Positions 8,716-16,572 of a DNA stretch of 52,656 nt are shown here, piece by piece; positions within the stretch are counted from its first letter, which is position 1; each line of letters begins with the position of its first letter. Origin of the DNA: Dielma fastidiosa (GTDB lineage: Bacteria; Bacillota_I; Bacilli_A; Erysipelotrichales; Erysipelotrichaceae). The DNA is taken from NCBI RefSeq assembly GCF_000313565.1, contig NZ_HE578924.1, positions 404,233 to 456,888 on the forward strand, written 5' to 3'. Both the position numbers and the translations under genes were made by a program. A model generated the notes under the pieces. The model had not been told where the DNA came from and made no database searches. It saw only the letters and a list, made by a program, of their open reading frames with translations.

Positions 8716-10334
8716 TATCTGGCTCCGCGGAATTTAGTAGGTGATACACCATATTTTTTCTTAAATACATAACTGAAATAATTCTGTTCCTGATAACCTA
8801 CTTTAGAAGCAATGATATAAGTTTTATCATCTGTCTTATTTAATAGATCAACAGCCTTATTTAATCTGACTTCTGTCAGATAGGCAATGTAAGCCTGACC
8901 GGTTTCTTTCTTAAATATAGTCGAAAAGTAAGCCGGGCTCATATGCAGATGGCGGCAGATCATTTCAACAGATAAATCAGGGTTTTGATAATTATCCATG
9001 ATATACTGTTTAGCTTCCTGAATAATGTGCCGAGTTGTTACATCACGTTCATTATTGATTGCCTGATTGATTGTGAGGGTTGTATTAAAAAGCCATTCAC
9101 CAAAATCATCGCGTTTTTGAAGCATATCGATGACATTCAGATATTCCAATTCACCGCCTAAGATTTCCTCAAGATTAATGTCATATTGTTGGATTACTTG
9201 GATAATTGTATTCAAAACACCAAATACATAAACCTGTTTCTGACGGTAATGAACCTTAGCGGATGCGAGTTTTTCTGCGATTCTGGCAGTGACAGCTTTT
9301 ATTTTCTCATCCGGGCCAAATTTAACCGCTGCAATATATTCTGATTCGTCATTGTTGTCAAATTTCAATTTACCGCCGCCGACTGGTTCCATATCATTAA
9401 TATAGATGGTGCTGCCGCCGCCGACAACTGCTTTATAACCCAGAGCTTCAACTGCTGACTGGTAAGATCGTATGATCTGTGATAAATGGCTGCAGCTGTG
9501 TCCGATGCCAATTGTTACCGGCACCTCTAAAATTCGCTTTACCTCTTTGCAGATATCGCCAAACACATCGATCAGACCGGTAATTGTATTGTCATCAAGC
9601 GCTACAATAGCTACCATCTGAGCTTCCGCCACTGACTGAAAAAGTGAAAAACGGCAGTAACTGCTTAATTTTTCCGCGACGATTTGTTTTACTGAAATTG
9701 GTATCAGCTCTTCCTCTTGATGAAGGGATAATGTTTTTTTACTTCGGTCATCACCCTTTTCTACATCAATTGCGCCAATGATCCACCGTTTAGCACCGGC
9801 AATGGGAATATCATATTCTTCCAGCTTTGATTCAATAAAAGAGACCGGCATCTGGCGGTGAACCATGTCATTAAAGAATTGTTCACGGATAATTGGCAGG
9901 CTCTTGCGGTAATTCTCCCGCAGACTGTTTACATTACGTTTTTCTTCAATTTCTTCATCCAGACCGGATTTAATTCTTTTTAAAATAGAAGTCAGTTCTT
10001 CCACATTCACCGGCTTTAAAATATATTCCGTCACATTCAGTTTAATTGCCCGCTGAGCATATTCAAAATCATCATAACCGGAAAAGATGACCACTTTTGT
10101 GGAAGGATACCGCTGTCTGATCTTCTCAGTCAGTGTCAGTCCATCCATGTATGGCATACGGATATCCGTAAGCACTACATTGGGTTCTAACAGTTCGATT
10201 TTCTCAAGTCCATCTTCACCATTCTCTGCATCGCCCACAACTTTAAAGCCCGCCGACTCCCAATCGATCTGTTTGATGATGCTTTTACGTACTTCTTCCT
10301 CATCGTCTACCAATATAATGCTGTACAAATTCAT
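8715..10334 (-). CDS. YesN-type AraC-family response regulator
   Basis: First gene of the mgl sensing and uptake operon. It has an N-terminal receiver domain (LVDDEEEVRKS, phospho-acceptor Asp57 in LTDIRMPYMDG, Lys in YILKPVN). A long middle region (about 130-420) is of the type found in YesN proteins. A C-terminal AraC-type double helix-turn-helix (about 430-539) contains SPAYFSTIFKKETG and VGYQEQNYFSYVFKKKYG. It presumably activates this operon when phosphorylated by the kinase encoded next, which overlaps it by one base. A ribosome site GAGGAA precedes the ATG. Confidence 0.93.
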   Translation of the reverse strand: MNLYSIILVDDEEEVRKSIIKQIDWESAGFKVVGDAENGEDGLEKIELLEPNVVLTDIRMPYMDGLTLTEKIRQRYPSTKVVIFSGYDDFEYAQRAIKLNVTEYILKPVNVEELTSILKRIKSGLDEEIEEKRNVNSLRENYRKSLPIIREQFFNDMVHRQMPVSFIESKLEEYDIPIAGAKRWIIGAIDVEKGDDRSKKTLSLHQEEELIPISVKQIVAEKLSSYCRFSLFQSVAEAQMVAIVALDDNTITGLIDVFGDICKEVKRILEVPVTIGIGHSCSHLSQIIRSYQSAVEALGYKAVVGGGSTIYINDMEPVGGGKLKFDNNDESEYIAAVKFGPDEKIKAVTARIAEKLASAKVHYRQKQVYVFGVLNTIIQVIQQYDINLEEILGGELEYLNVIDMLQKRDDFGEWLFNTTLTINQAINNERDVTTRHIIQEAKQYIMDNYQNPDLSVEMICRHLHMSPAYFSTIFKKETGQAYIAYLTEVRLNKAVDLLNKTDDKTYIIASKVGYQEQNYFSYVFKKKYGVSPTKFRGAR

Positions 10335-10417
10335 GATCCAATTCCTCTTTTCTCATTGATTTATAAAACAGACATGCAATTCTGCCTGAATCATTCCATC
10401 CCTTTTTACTCAAAATA

Positions 10418-10446
10418 AATATACCATAAAACCGCTTACATATCAA
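10418..10446 (-). promoter_or_regulatory. Promoter of the mgl operon with a cre box in the spacer
   Basis: On the minus strand, -35 TTGATA (10446-10441) and -10 TATATT (10423-10418) are separated by exactly 17 bases. The first 14 spacer bases, TGTAAGCGGTTTTA (10440-10427), match the CcpA cre consensus TGWNANCGNTNWCA at all but one position. A repressor bound there would block RNA polymerase directly, so the sugar operon is probably subject to carbon catabolite repression. Confidence 0.72.
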
Positions 10447-10476
10447 AATACAGCACTCATTGATCAGCATCAACAG

Positions 10477-10507
10477 AAAAAAAAACTGATGGATGAGATC
10501 AGTTTTT
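10477..10507 (-). terminator. Terminator of the EIIB-EIIA-GH4 operon
   Basis: The stem AAAAACTGAT (10481-10490) pairs with ATCAGTTTTT (10498-10507) around a 7-base loop. On the minus strand it is followed by a T-run. It separates the beta-glucoside operon from the mgl promoter. Confidence 0.88.
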
Positions 10508-10513
10508 TAATAT

Positions 10514-11836
10514 TTATTTAGTAAATTGCGGCAGATATTCTTTATGAGCTTCAAGCAATTCATCAAAGACAAGATTCGCTAGCTCGTCTGAAGGAATCAA
10601 TGGATTCATATTCAGAGCAGTAATCGCAATGTCCCGATTGCCGGTAACAGCAGCTTCGCAGACTAATCGTTCGAAGGTTTTAATTGTTTGAATTGTTCCG
10701 TTGATCTGCGGCTTCAATTCGCCGACAGCGATTGGTTTAGGACCATCAGCGGTGATGACGCAAGCGATTTCTACAGCACTGTCAGCTGGCAGATTGCTGA
10801 TTGCGCCATTGTTGCGCACATTTACATATTGGATATCACCTGAATTGCTGTATAAAGATGCAATCAGGTTACACGCAGCATCACTGTAATGAGCACCGCC
10901 GCGCTGTTCAAGCTGTTTAGGTTTTACATCAAGCTCAGGATCTTTATATAATTCAAACAGCTCCTTCTCCACCTGTGATACAACTTCAGCCCGCACATGA
11001 CCGGCTTGGTATTCTTCAAGCTCTTTCGCAAGCTGCTCCTTGGTAAAGAAATAATAATTATGATAAGGGCATGGTATGCAGTGCAAACCGCGGATGAAGG
11101 CTGGTGAGAACGGCAGGGCGTTGAAGTTTTTCATTGCCAGAGCATCTGATGGATCTACATGCGCATATTTCTCAATGACTTCATCGAGTACAGATTTGCC
11201 GTCAATAAATACATCTGTAGCAAAAACATGATGGTTTAAACCAGATAATTCCATTCTTACCCGCTCTGGCTCGACATTCATGATTTTAGCGATGCCGTTT
11301 ACCATGCCAATCGGCACATTGCATAAGCCGATAACTCGTTTAAAATTCGTATACCGCAGTACAGCTTCGGTAACCATCCCAGCCGGGTTAGTGAAATTAA
11401 TCAGCCAAGCCTGCGGACACAGCTTTTGCATATCCTTAACAATATCCAAGATGACCGGTATCGTTCTAAGCGCTTTAAACATGCCGCCCGCCCCGTTGGT
11501 TTCCTGGCCGATCATGCCATGGCTTAATGGAATCCGCTCATCCTTAACGCGTGCCGGCAGCAAACCAATACGCATTTGAGTTGTAACATAATCAGCATCC
11601 TTTAATGCTTCACGGCGGTCCAGAGTTAGCATGATCTTCATCGGCAGACCTGCCTTTTCAACCATGCGTTTCGCTAATGCGCCGACAATTTCCAGCTTTT
11701 CTCTGCCTGCTTCAATATCAACAAGCCAAAGCTCACGGATCGGACATTGTTCATAACGCTTAATAAAGCCTTCCACAAGTTCTGGTGTATAACTGCTGCC
11801 ACCGCCAATCGTAACTACCTTAATTGCCTTTTTCAT
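10514..11836 (-). CDS. 6-phospho-beta-glucosidase, glycoside hydrolase family 4
   Basis: Cytoplasmic GH4 enzyme (LicH/CelF type) that cleaves phosphorylated beta-glucosides such as cellobiose 6-phosphate. GH4 enzymes use NAD and a divalent metal. The N-terminal Rossmann motif is VVTIGGGSSYTPELVEG (7-23). The metal and catalytic region shows LCNVPIGMVNG with Cys172 and LNHHVF with His202. At 440 residues it has the normal length. It overlaps the EIIA gene by 17 bases, so the imported phospho-sugar and its hydrolase are made together. A GAGAGGAG ribosome site precedes the start. The exact glycoside is not defined by sequence. Confidence 0.93.
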   Translation of the reverse strand: MKKAIKVVTIGGGSSYTPELVEGFIKRYEQCPIRELWLVDIEAGREKLEIVGALAKRMVEKAGLPMKIMLTLDRREALKDADYVTTQMRIGLLPARVKDERIPLSHGMIGQETNGAGGMFKALRTIPVILDIVKDMQKLCPQAWLINFTNPAGMVTEAVLRYTNFKRVIGLCNVPIGMVNGIAKIMNVEPERVRMELSGLNHHVFATDVFIDGKSVLDEVIEKYAHVDPSDALAMKNFNALPFSPAFIRGLHCIPCPYHNYYFFTKEQLAKELEEYQAGHVRAEVVSQVEKELFELYKDPELDVKPKQLEQRGGAHYSDAACNLIASLYSNSGDIQYVNVRNNGAISNLPADSAVEIACVITADGPKPIAVGELKPQINGTIQTIKTFERLVCEAAVTGNRDIAITALNMNPLIPSDELANLVFDELLEAHKEYLPQFTK

Positions 11837-12152
11837 AACTTCTCCTCTCTATGGTTTCATACACACTGATAAATTCTTCCGCCAGAATGCCGAATGACTC
11901 AGCGGACATTAATTGATCTTCGGCGTGAACCAGCAATAACTGAAAGGCTAGCTGATCACCAGATGCTTCCTGCTGAATCAATGCCGCATGAGCATGATGG
12001 CCTTCTAAGAAAATAGCCTGTCCTTGCTGAATCAAGTCTTTAGCTGAATCATAATGACCTGCCTTTGCCTCCTGAATCGCCTCAATATAGAAAGATCGGG
12101 CACTGCCAACGGCTGAAATAATCTGGAAACAAGTTAATTCTAAACCTTCCAT
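11820..12152 (-). CDS. PTS lactose/cellobiose-family EIIA
   Basis: Small helical phosphocarrier (about 110 residues) that passes phosphate from HPr to EIIB. The motif LLLVHAEDQLMSA holds the phospho-accepting His of the family. I chose ATG at 12152 (MEGLELTCF) because GGAG lies six bases upstream. A longer reading from TTG at 12164 has no ribosome site and would begin inside the EIIB gene. Its 3' end overlaps the GH4 gene. No EIIC is encoded in this operon. Confidence 0.9.
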   Translation of the reverse strand: MEGLELTCFQIISAVGSARSFYIEAIQEAKAGHYDSAKDLIQQGQAIFLEGHHAHAALIQQEASGDQLAFQLLLVHAEDQLMSAESFGILAEEFISVYETIERRSYEKGN

Positions 12153-12153
12153 C

Positions 12154-12456
12154 TTACTCTCCAATCAGCTTCAGCGCCTGTTGGAAGACACCCTTGCCAT
12201 CCATTGATCCATACATCCGCATATCGATTGAAGCCATCGGTACACTCGGATATTGCTGCTGCAGCTTTTGAAGATGGAAACGTACCTGTGGACCCAATAA
12301 TACACAGGCGGCAGATGGAATCATGGCTGATGCTTCAGAAAGTCCATAAGCGTCGATATTACACGCAATCCCCTCAGCTTCAGCAGCTGCCCGCATTTTA
12401 GTTACCAGCATACTTGTGCTCATACCAGCGGAACATAATAAGACAATATTTTTCAT
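12154..12456 (-). CDS. PTS lactose/cellobiose-family EIIB
   Basis: A 100-residue cytoplasmic phosphocarrier. The N-terminal loop VLLCSAGMSTSMLV has the phosphorylated Cys of cellobiose-type EIIB proteins, and LGPQVRFHL is a second family motif. First gene of the EIIB-EIIA-GH4 operon, with a GAGGAGAG ribosome site. With no EIIC here, it must use a membrane subunit encoded elsewhere, possibly one of those at 20850-22103 or 26257-27549. Confidence 0.92.
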   Translation of the reverse strand: MKNIVLLCSAGMSTSMLVTKMRAAAEAEGIACNIDAYGLSEASAMIPSAACVLLGPQVRFHLQKLQQQYPSVPMASIDMRMYGSMDGKGVFQQALKLIGE

Positions 12457-12497
12457 AAATTTCTCTCCTCTTGCTTCACAGGACAGTTCCTGTTTCT

Positions 12498-12533
12498 ATG
12501 ATATTATTATATCATTATATTCTTTTATTTCAA
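12498..12533 (-). promoter_or_regulatory. Promoter and palindromic operator of the EIIB-EIIA-GH4 operon
   Basis: On the minus strand, TTGAAA (12533-12528) and TATAAT (12511-12506) are spaced 16 bases apart. The -10 is embedded in a palindrome, ATGATAT TATT ATATCAT (12498-12515). A repressor bound there would cover the -10. The divergent GntR/UTRA regulator is the obvious candidate. Confidence 0.6.
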
Positions 12534-12569
12534 TCATTATATTCTTTATAAATTATAAATCATACATTT

Positions 12570-12598
12570 ATGACAAATTTAATAAAATAGAGTATAAT
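12570..12598 (+). promoter_or_regulatory. Promoter of the GntR/UTRA regulator
   Basis: ATGACA (12570-12575) and TATAAT (12593-12598) are separated by 17 bases. The -10 is 27 bases upstream of the start codon. Confidence 0.62.
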
Positions 12599-12624
12599 AT
12601 AATAAATGAAAAGGAGTATTCTTT

Positions 12625-13332
12625 ATGGACAAGAAATCAAAAATCCCTTTATATATGACTGTATTAGAAATATTGAAAGAGCGGATCATAACCGGTGAAT
12701 ATGGGCTGCATACCTTTATGCCAACTGAAAATGAATTAGAGAAAGAATTTGATGTCAGTAAGATTACGATCAGAAAAGCAATCGGCATGCTTGAAAATGA
12801 AGGCTTTGTGAGTAAGAAAAGCGGTTCTGGAACTAAGGTTATCAGCAATGGATTATATAATATCCTCACTCGATCACAGCCATTTTCAAAAACATTGACA
12901 GATGAAGGCTATGTATTCAGAAGAGAGAATACGAAGGTAACCCGGATTTCATTGGAACCGCAGGATGAGCTTTATCAATACTTCGGCAGTGAATGTTACA
13001 AAATCACCAGAAAATACTTTTTGGATGGTGTTCCTTATATTTATTACACGCATTATCTGTTAGGGGAAATGAAGCTGGATGAGGTATCCGATGATGAGCG
13101 TTTTTCCATTTATATGCAGATGTATAAGAATCATCGCATGATTTCACACTTTACAGATGAATTTTATATTGACTATCCTTCTACACAGATTCTTGAAGAG
13201 CTGAAGCTTAAGGAAGGTCCGACGCTTGGCAGAAAGCGCACGACTTATGGCATTAATGGCGAAGTGCTTGAAATATCATACTCACAGTACAATACACGGA
13301 TGCATAATTACGTGATTAATTTTGATGTATAA
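12625..13332 (+). CDS. GntR-family regulator with UTRA ligand domain
   Basis: A 235-residue repressor-type protein. Residues 1-70 form a GntR winged helix (VLEILKERIITGEYG, FMPTENELEKEFDVSKITIRKAI). Residues 90-235 form a UTRA domain that senses a sugar or sugar phosphate (SQPFSKTLTDEGY, ITRKYFLDGVPYIYY). It is divergent from the EIIB-EIIA-GH4 operon across 168 bases containing a palindrome over that operon's -10, so it is likely the local regulator, with a phospho-beta-glucoside as probable inducer. A clear AAGGAG precedes the start. Its closest known functional type would be a BglR/YydK-like repressor; the ligand is inferred. Confidence 0.9.
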   Translation: MDKKSKIPLYMTVLEILKERIITGEYGLHTFMPTENELEKEFDVSKITIRKAIGMLENEGFVSKKSGSGTKVISNGLYNILTRSQPFSKTLTDEGYVFRRENTKVTRISLEPQDELYQYFGSECYKITRKYFLDGVPYIYYTHYLLGEMKLDEVSDDERFSIYMQMYKNHRMISHFTDEFYIDYPSTQILEELKLKEGPTLGRKRTTYGINGEVLEISYSQYNTRMHNYVINFDV

Positions 13333-13334
13333 GA

Positions 13335-13363
13335 AAAAGCTGTTCTTAAATAGAACAGCTTTT
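13335..13363. terminator. Bidirectional terminator between gntR and the M24 gene
   Basis: A perfect 12-base stem AAAAGCTGTTCT / AGAACAGCTTTT with a 5-base loop. It serves the convergent regulator gene on the plus strand and the PTS-M20-M24 operon on the minus strand. Confidence 0.9.
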
Positions 13364-13368
13364 GAGTA

Positions 13369-14754
13369 TTATCTGCTTACAAGCATTGCTTTGTCTTTGT
13401 TTAACAGATAGGGTCTTAAATAGGCTACCGTTGAGCTCATAGGTAAAATGTCAGGATGCAGTGAAATATTTAATTCCTCAATAATATATTTTCTTCTTGC
13501 TTGAATCCGCTGCCAAAACTGCGGTGCTGTATTTTTAATATTTTCCCTCAAATGTTCATCAGCCAAGGCAACACTACATTCACAGCTTGTTCCGGCATAG
13601 CCGGCAACTGAAGGAATTATATCAATTTGAAACAGCATACCGCTTTCGATAACTTCCTGACTGTTTTCATAAATCGGTGATGCTAGCCATTCTTCATCAG
13701 CTGTAAGGTGACCTGGGCATAAATGCCAGTGATATTGATCCTTAGGCAATACATTTTCAACCAATTGATAAACATCATTACCGCTGCTTCCGCAATGCAC
13801 GTTCTCCAGCCAAGCAACAACCGCGCTATAATAAGGTTTAACAACAGCCTCTAAATAGTTCTGGGCGGCTGCTGGCAATTCCTCTGCATCATGGACAGCA
13901 TATCCTGCTCTGGAAGATAAACCGCCTTTATAACCTACGGTCAGACTGATTGGATCGCCGATTTTCACTTGATTCTGTGTAGGATAAAGGTTTGCTTTTA
14001 TAAACCGTTTTCCCGCAGCCGCAATGGTGACAACGCTATTTCTTTGCCCATAAGCATTTAACACATCACCTATCGACATTTCGCTTACGCCCTCATTTAA
14101 TCGCTGCATTGCTTCCAGCATACGATCAGAGGCTAAAGAAGCTCCAAATTCATAATGTTCCAGCTCATTTACATTGTTAATACAGCGTACCCCTTTTTCC
14201 CCAATAAATAGATAGGCAGCATTAGTTACATATTCTGATCCGCCGGCAAGAGCCTTGATTTCCTGTACTATATAATAAGGTACATCGAACAGATTGTGAT
14301 TATCATCATACTTGCTGGTAAAATTCTTCCAGCCAACAATGCCAACTTTCTTTCCGCTTTCAATCTTAGCCGCTTTTAAAAGTTCACTAAAGCTCGCTTT
14401 GTTATCCATCGGCTGATTAGGGAGTGAGAAATGCGGAACATGGATAGCTTCTGCATTAATACGCGCATGCTCAACTTTATTTAAATTCTCATTTCCCATC
14501 AACATATAGTTACAGCCATCTTGATGCATAACCAAAAGTGCTTCTTCAAATCTTGGCAGGAAACCGCACAGATATTCAAAATTACTGCCATGCTCTAAGT
14601 CCGCATAGATAACTAATGTATCAAAGTTTTCTTCTTGCATTCTTTTAAGCACTTTTTGATATCTATACTGCATTGTTTCATCGCTCAAAATAATCGGGAT
14701 ATTAGTACAATCGGGTTTGGGCTGAGGGACTCTTCCATAATTAATTTCTTTCAT
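13369..14754 (-). CDS. M24 (pita-bread fold) family protein with missing metal ligands
   Basis: A 461-residue protein resembling Xaa-Pro aminopeptidases and creatinase: an N-terminal creatinase-like domain (about 25-200) and a C-terminal M24 domain (about 205-430). In active M24 peptidases five residues bind two metals (Asp, Asp, His, Glu, Glu). Here the strand that normally has the first Asp reads ISLTVG (Thr272), and the second Asp position reads GGLSSRAG (Ser). His349 (PGHLT) and Glu392 (CECSV) remain, and the first Glu is Asp378. It may therefore be metal-free like creatinase, or non-catalytic. It is the last gene of an operon with an M20 amidohydrolase and a PTS, 12 bases after the M20 gene, which suggests a joint substrate with an amide or C-N bond. 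Confidence 0.8.
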   Translation of the reverse strand: MKEINYGRVPQPKPDCTNIPIILSDETMQYRYQKVLKRMQEENFDTLVIYADLEHGSNFEYLCGFLPRFEEALLVMHQDGCNYMLMGNENLNKVEHARINAEAIHVPHFSLPNQPMDNKASFSELLKAAKIESGKKVGIVGWKNFTSKYDDNHNLFDVPYYIVQEIKALAGGSEYVTNAAYLFIGEKGVRCINNVNELEHYEFGASLASDRMLEAMQRLNEGVSEMSIGDVLNAYGQRNSVVTIAAAGKRFIKANLYPTQNQVKIGDPISLTVGYKGGLSSRAGYAVHDAEELPAAAQNYLEAVVKPYYSAVVAWLENVHCGSSGNDVYQLVENVLPKDQYHWHLCPGHLTADEEWLASPIYENSQEVIESGMLFQIDIIPSVAGYAGTSCECSVALADEHLRENIKNTAPQFWQRIQARRKYIIEELNISLHPDILPMSSTVAYLRPYLLNKDKAMLVSR

Positions 14755-14766
14755 TTTTATTTTCTC

Positions 14767-16032
14767 CTATTCTTGCTTACTTAATTCCATAACTAAATGC
14801 AGAAGCACATCAGCGCCCTTTTTAATATCTTCATAATCTGTCCATTCTTCCGGACAATGAGAAACGCCGCCGTTTTTACTTGGTACATAAATCATATTAG
14901 TATCTACAAAATCTGTCATAATCATAGAATCATGTCCGGTTCCATTATTAATGATAGAATGTGAATAACCTAATTGATTACATATTGCTTCCATTTTCTT
15001 AACATTATCTGCATTCATAATACTAGGTCCGGTAGGATTTGGATAGTTAATTCTTTTAATTTCTTCTAATTCCGTTTTAAGCTGATAGTTTTCTTCCACC
15101 TCATTCAGTATAGACAGAATCAGTTCATTAAAATTTACCGATTCCACAATTTCTTTTGTAAATGTTCTTATTTCTATTTTACCCTCTACATATTCAGGAA
15201 CAAACTGATTTGAGTTTGGAACAATATCCAGCCTTCCCACACAGCCAGTTACCGACGATCCTAATGCTTTGATTTTCGCATCAAACGCATTTATAAAATA
15301 TGCAGCTCCGACCAGGGCATCTTTACGGTTAGTCATTGGTGCAGTTGAATCCGCAGTCGCGCCATAAAAGCGTATTTTATAACGGCCAATCCCCGCTAAA
15401 TACTTTATTAAACCCACTTCAATATTTTCCCTGTCTAAAACTGGTCCTTGTTCAACATGCAGCTCAATAAAATTTTTAATGGTTTTTGGATCACGTTTGG
15501 CAGCTTCTAAATCAGGTACTAAGCCGTATTCAGCCATTGCTTCCAATTTGGTTTGACCAAATCGATTTTTCACGGTTTTAAGTTCTTCTTCAGTCATTGT
15601 TCCCATCATTGCTCTTGAATTTGAAACACCTGTACTAGGGCCAAAGGTTGCCCCCTCTTCAGCGTTCATAGCGATAATTTCTAATGGATAATCATTGCGG
15701 AAGTTGTTTTCCGTCAATACTCGCATAACTTCAATTGCTGCAACGGTTCCTGCTGCACCGTCAAAGGCACCGCCATTCACAACACTGTCGTAATGTGAAC
15801 CAAACATTACTGAAGGCGCATCTTTTAATGTACCCTCTTTTCTGCCAAATACTGTTCCGAAGCCATCTTCATAAACCGTTAAATTCAGCTTCTGCATTTC
15901 GGAAATTAAATATGCTTTAGCCATTTGATCTTCTTTACTATATGAAGACCTGGTTACACCTTGCCCCGGTGTTGAAGTAAATGCTGCCAGTGTCTCAAGA
16001 TCTTTTTGTATTCTGTTTGTTTTTGTTTCCAT
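14767..16032 (-). CDS. M20-family N-carbamoyl/allantoate-type amidohydrolase
   Basis: Cytoplasmic metal-dependent hydrolase of the hydantoinase/carbamoylase group (AllC, beta-ureidopropionase, N-carbamoyl-L-amino-acid hydrolase), about 421 residues. The metal-binding motifs are visible: GSHYDSVVNGGAFDGAAG (His and Asp), MNAEEGATFGPS (Glu pair), FIELHVEQGP (His) and NNGTGHDSM (His). Residues 210-330 form the dimerisation domain. Two ATGs are adjacent; I chose the second because it is six bases after GGAGG and the first only three. A strong hairpin separates it from the PTS EIIA gene upstream. The substrate is unknown; this family cleaves N-carbamoyl or ureido bonds, rarely other amides. Confidence 0.88.
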   Translation of the reverse strand: METKTNRIQKDLETLAAFTSTPGQGVTRSSYSKEDQMAKAYLISEMQKLNLTVYEDGFGTVFGRKEGTLKDAPSVMFGSHYDSVVNGGAFDGAAGTVAAIEVMRVLTENNFRNDYPLEIIAMNAEEGATFGPSTGVSNSRAMMGTMTEEELKTVKNRFGQTKLEAMAEYGLVPDLEAAKRDPKTIKNFIELHVEQGPVLDRENIEVGLIKYLAGIGRYKIRFYGATADSTAPMTNRKDALVGAAYFINAFDAKIKALGSSVTGCVGRLDIVPNSNQFVPEYVEGKIEIRTFTKEIVESVNFNELILSILNEVEENYQLKTELEEIKRINYPNPTGPSIMNADNVKKMEAICNQLGYSHSIINNGTGHDSMIMTDFVDTNMIYVPSKNGGVSHCPEEWTDYEDIKKGADVLLHLVMELSKQE

Positions 16033-16070
16033 CATTTTCCTCCATATGCCTGATTTAATATATTAAATAT

Positions 16071-16097
16071 AAAAAGCCCAAGGAAGCTGGGCTTTTT
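16071..16097 (-). terminator. Internal (partial) terminator between EIIA and the M20 gene
   Basis: The stem AAAAAGCCCA / TGGGCTTTTT (10 bp, 7-base loop) is followed on the minus strand by T-rich sequence. It lies in the 75-base gap between two co-directional genes. It may reduce, rather than stop, transcription into the M20 and M24 genes. Confidence 0.78.
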
Positions 16098-16110
16098 ACA
16101 ACTTCAATTC

Positions 16111-16572
16111 TTAAAACTTAATGCCAACCGATTCATTTTCCTTTATCGTTCGAGTTATCTTTTCCACCTTTATATCTTGATTGGGAAAAACAACCATAAC
16201 CGTTGCATCATATCCTTTTGTTTTTAATAGATTCAAATCTACATGAACTAAAGGATCGCCTTGTTTTATCGTTTGACCTTGTTCAACTAAAGCTTTGAAA
16301 CCTTCCCCACCTAATTTAACCGTATCGATACCAATATGAATCAATACCTCTGCACCATTATCCATTTTCATGCCAATCGCGTGATGTGTCGGAAAGCATA
16401 CTGATATGATCCCGCTCATAGGAGCATAAACAGTTTGTCCAGAGGGGACAACAGCAAAGCCATCACCCATCATTTTCTGTGAAAAAACTGGATCTTTTAC
16501 TTCTTCTAAAGGAATTATCGTTCCAGCAACAGGAGCTGTGAATACTTCCTTTTTCTTAAATAAATTAAACAT
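16111..16572 (-). CDS. PTS glucose-type EIIA (Crr-like)
   Basis: A 153-residue stand-alone EIIA of the glucose family. It has a typical single-hybrid-like fold with FTAPVAGTIIPLEEV at the start, PTHHAIGMKM (first His) and LIHIGIDTVKLGGEGF (phospho-acceptor His). It overlaps the end of the EIICB gene by 8 bases. It phosphorylates the EIIB domain of that partner. Confidence 0.95.
   Translation of the reverse strand: MFNLFKKKEVFTAPVAGTIIPLEEVKDPVFSQKMMGDGFAVVPSGQTVYAPMSGIISVCFPTHHAIGMKMDNGAEVLIHIGIDTVKLGGEGFKALVEQGQTIKQGDPLVHVDLNLLKTKGYDATVMVVFPNQDIKVEKITRTIKENESVGIKF

Noticed and set aside
12152-12164. EIIA start at TTG 12164
   Set aside because: A TTG codon inside the EIIB gene without a ribosome site, whereas ATG 12152 has GGAG at the right distance.
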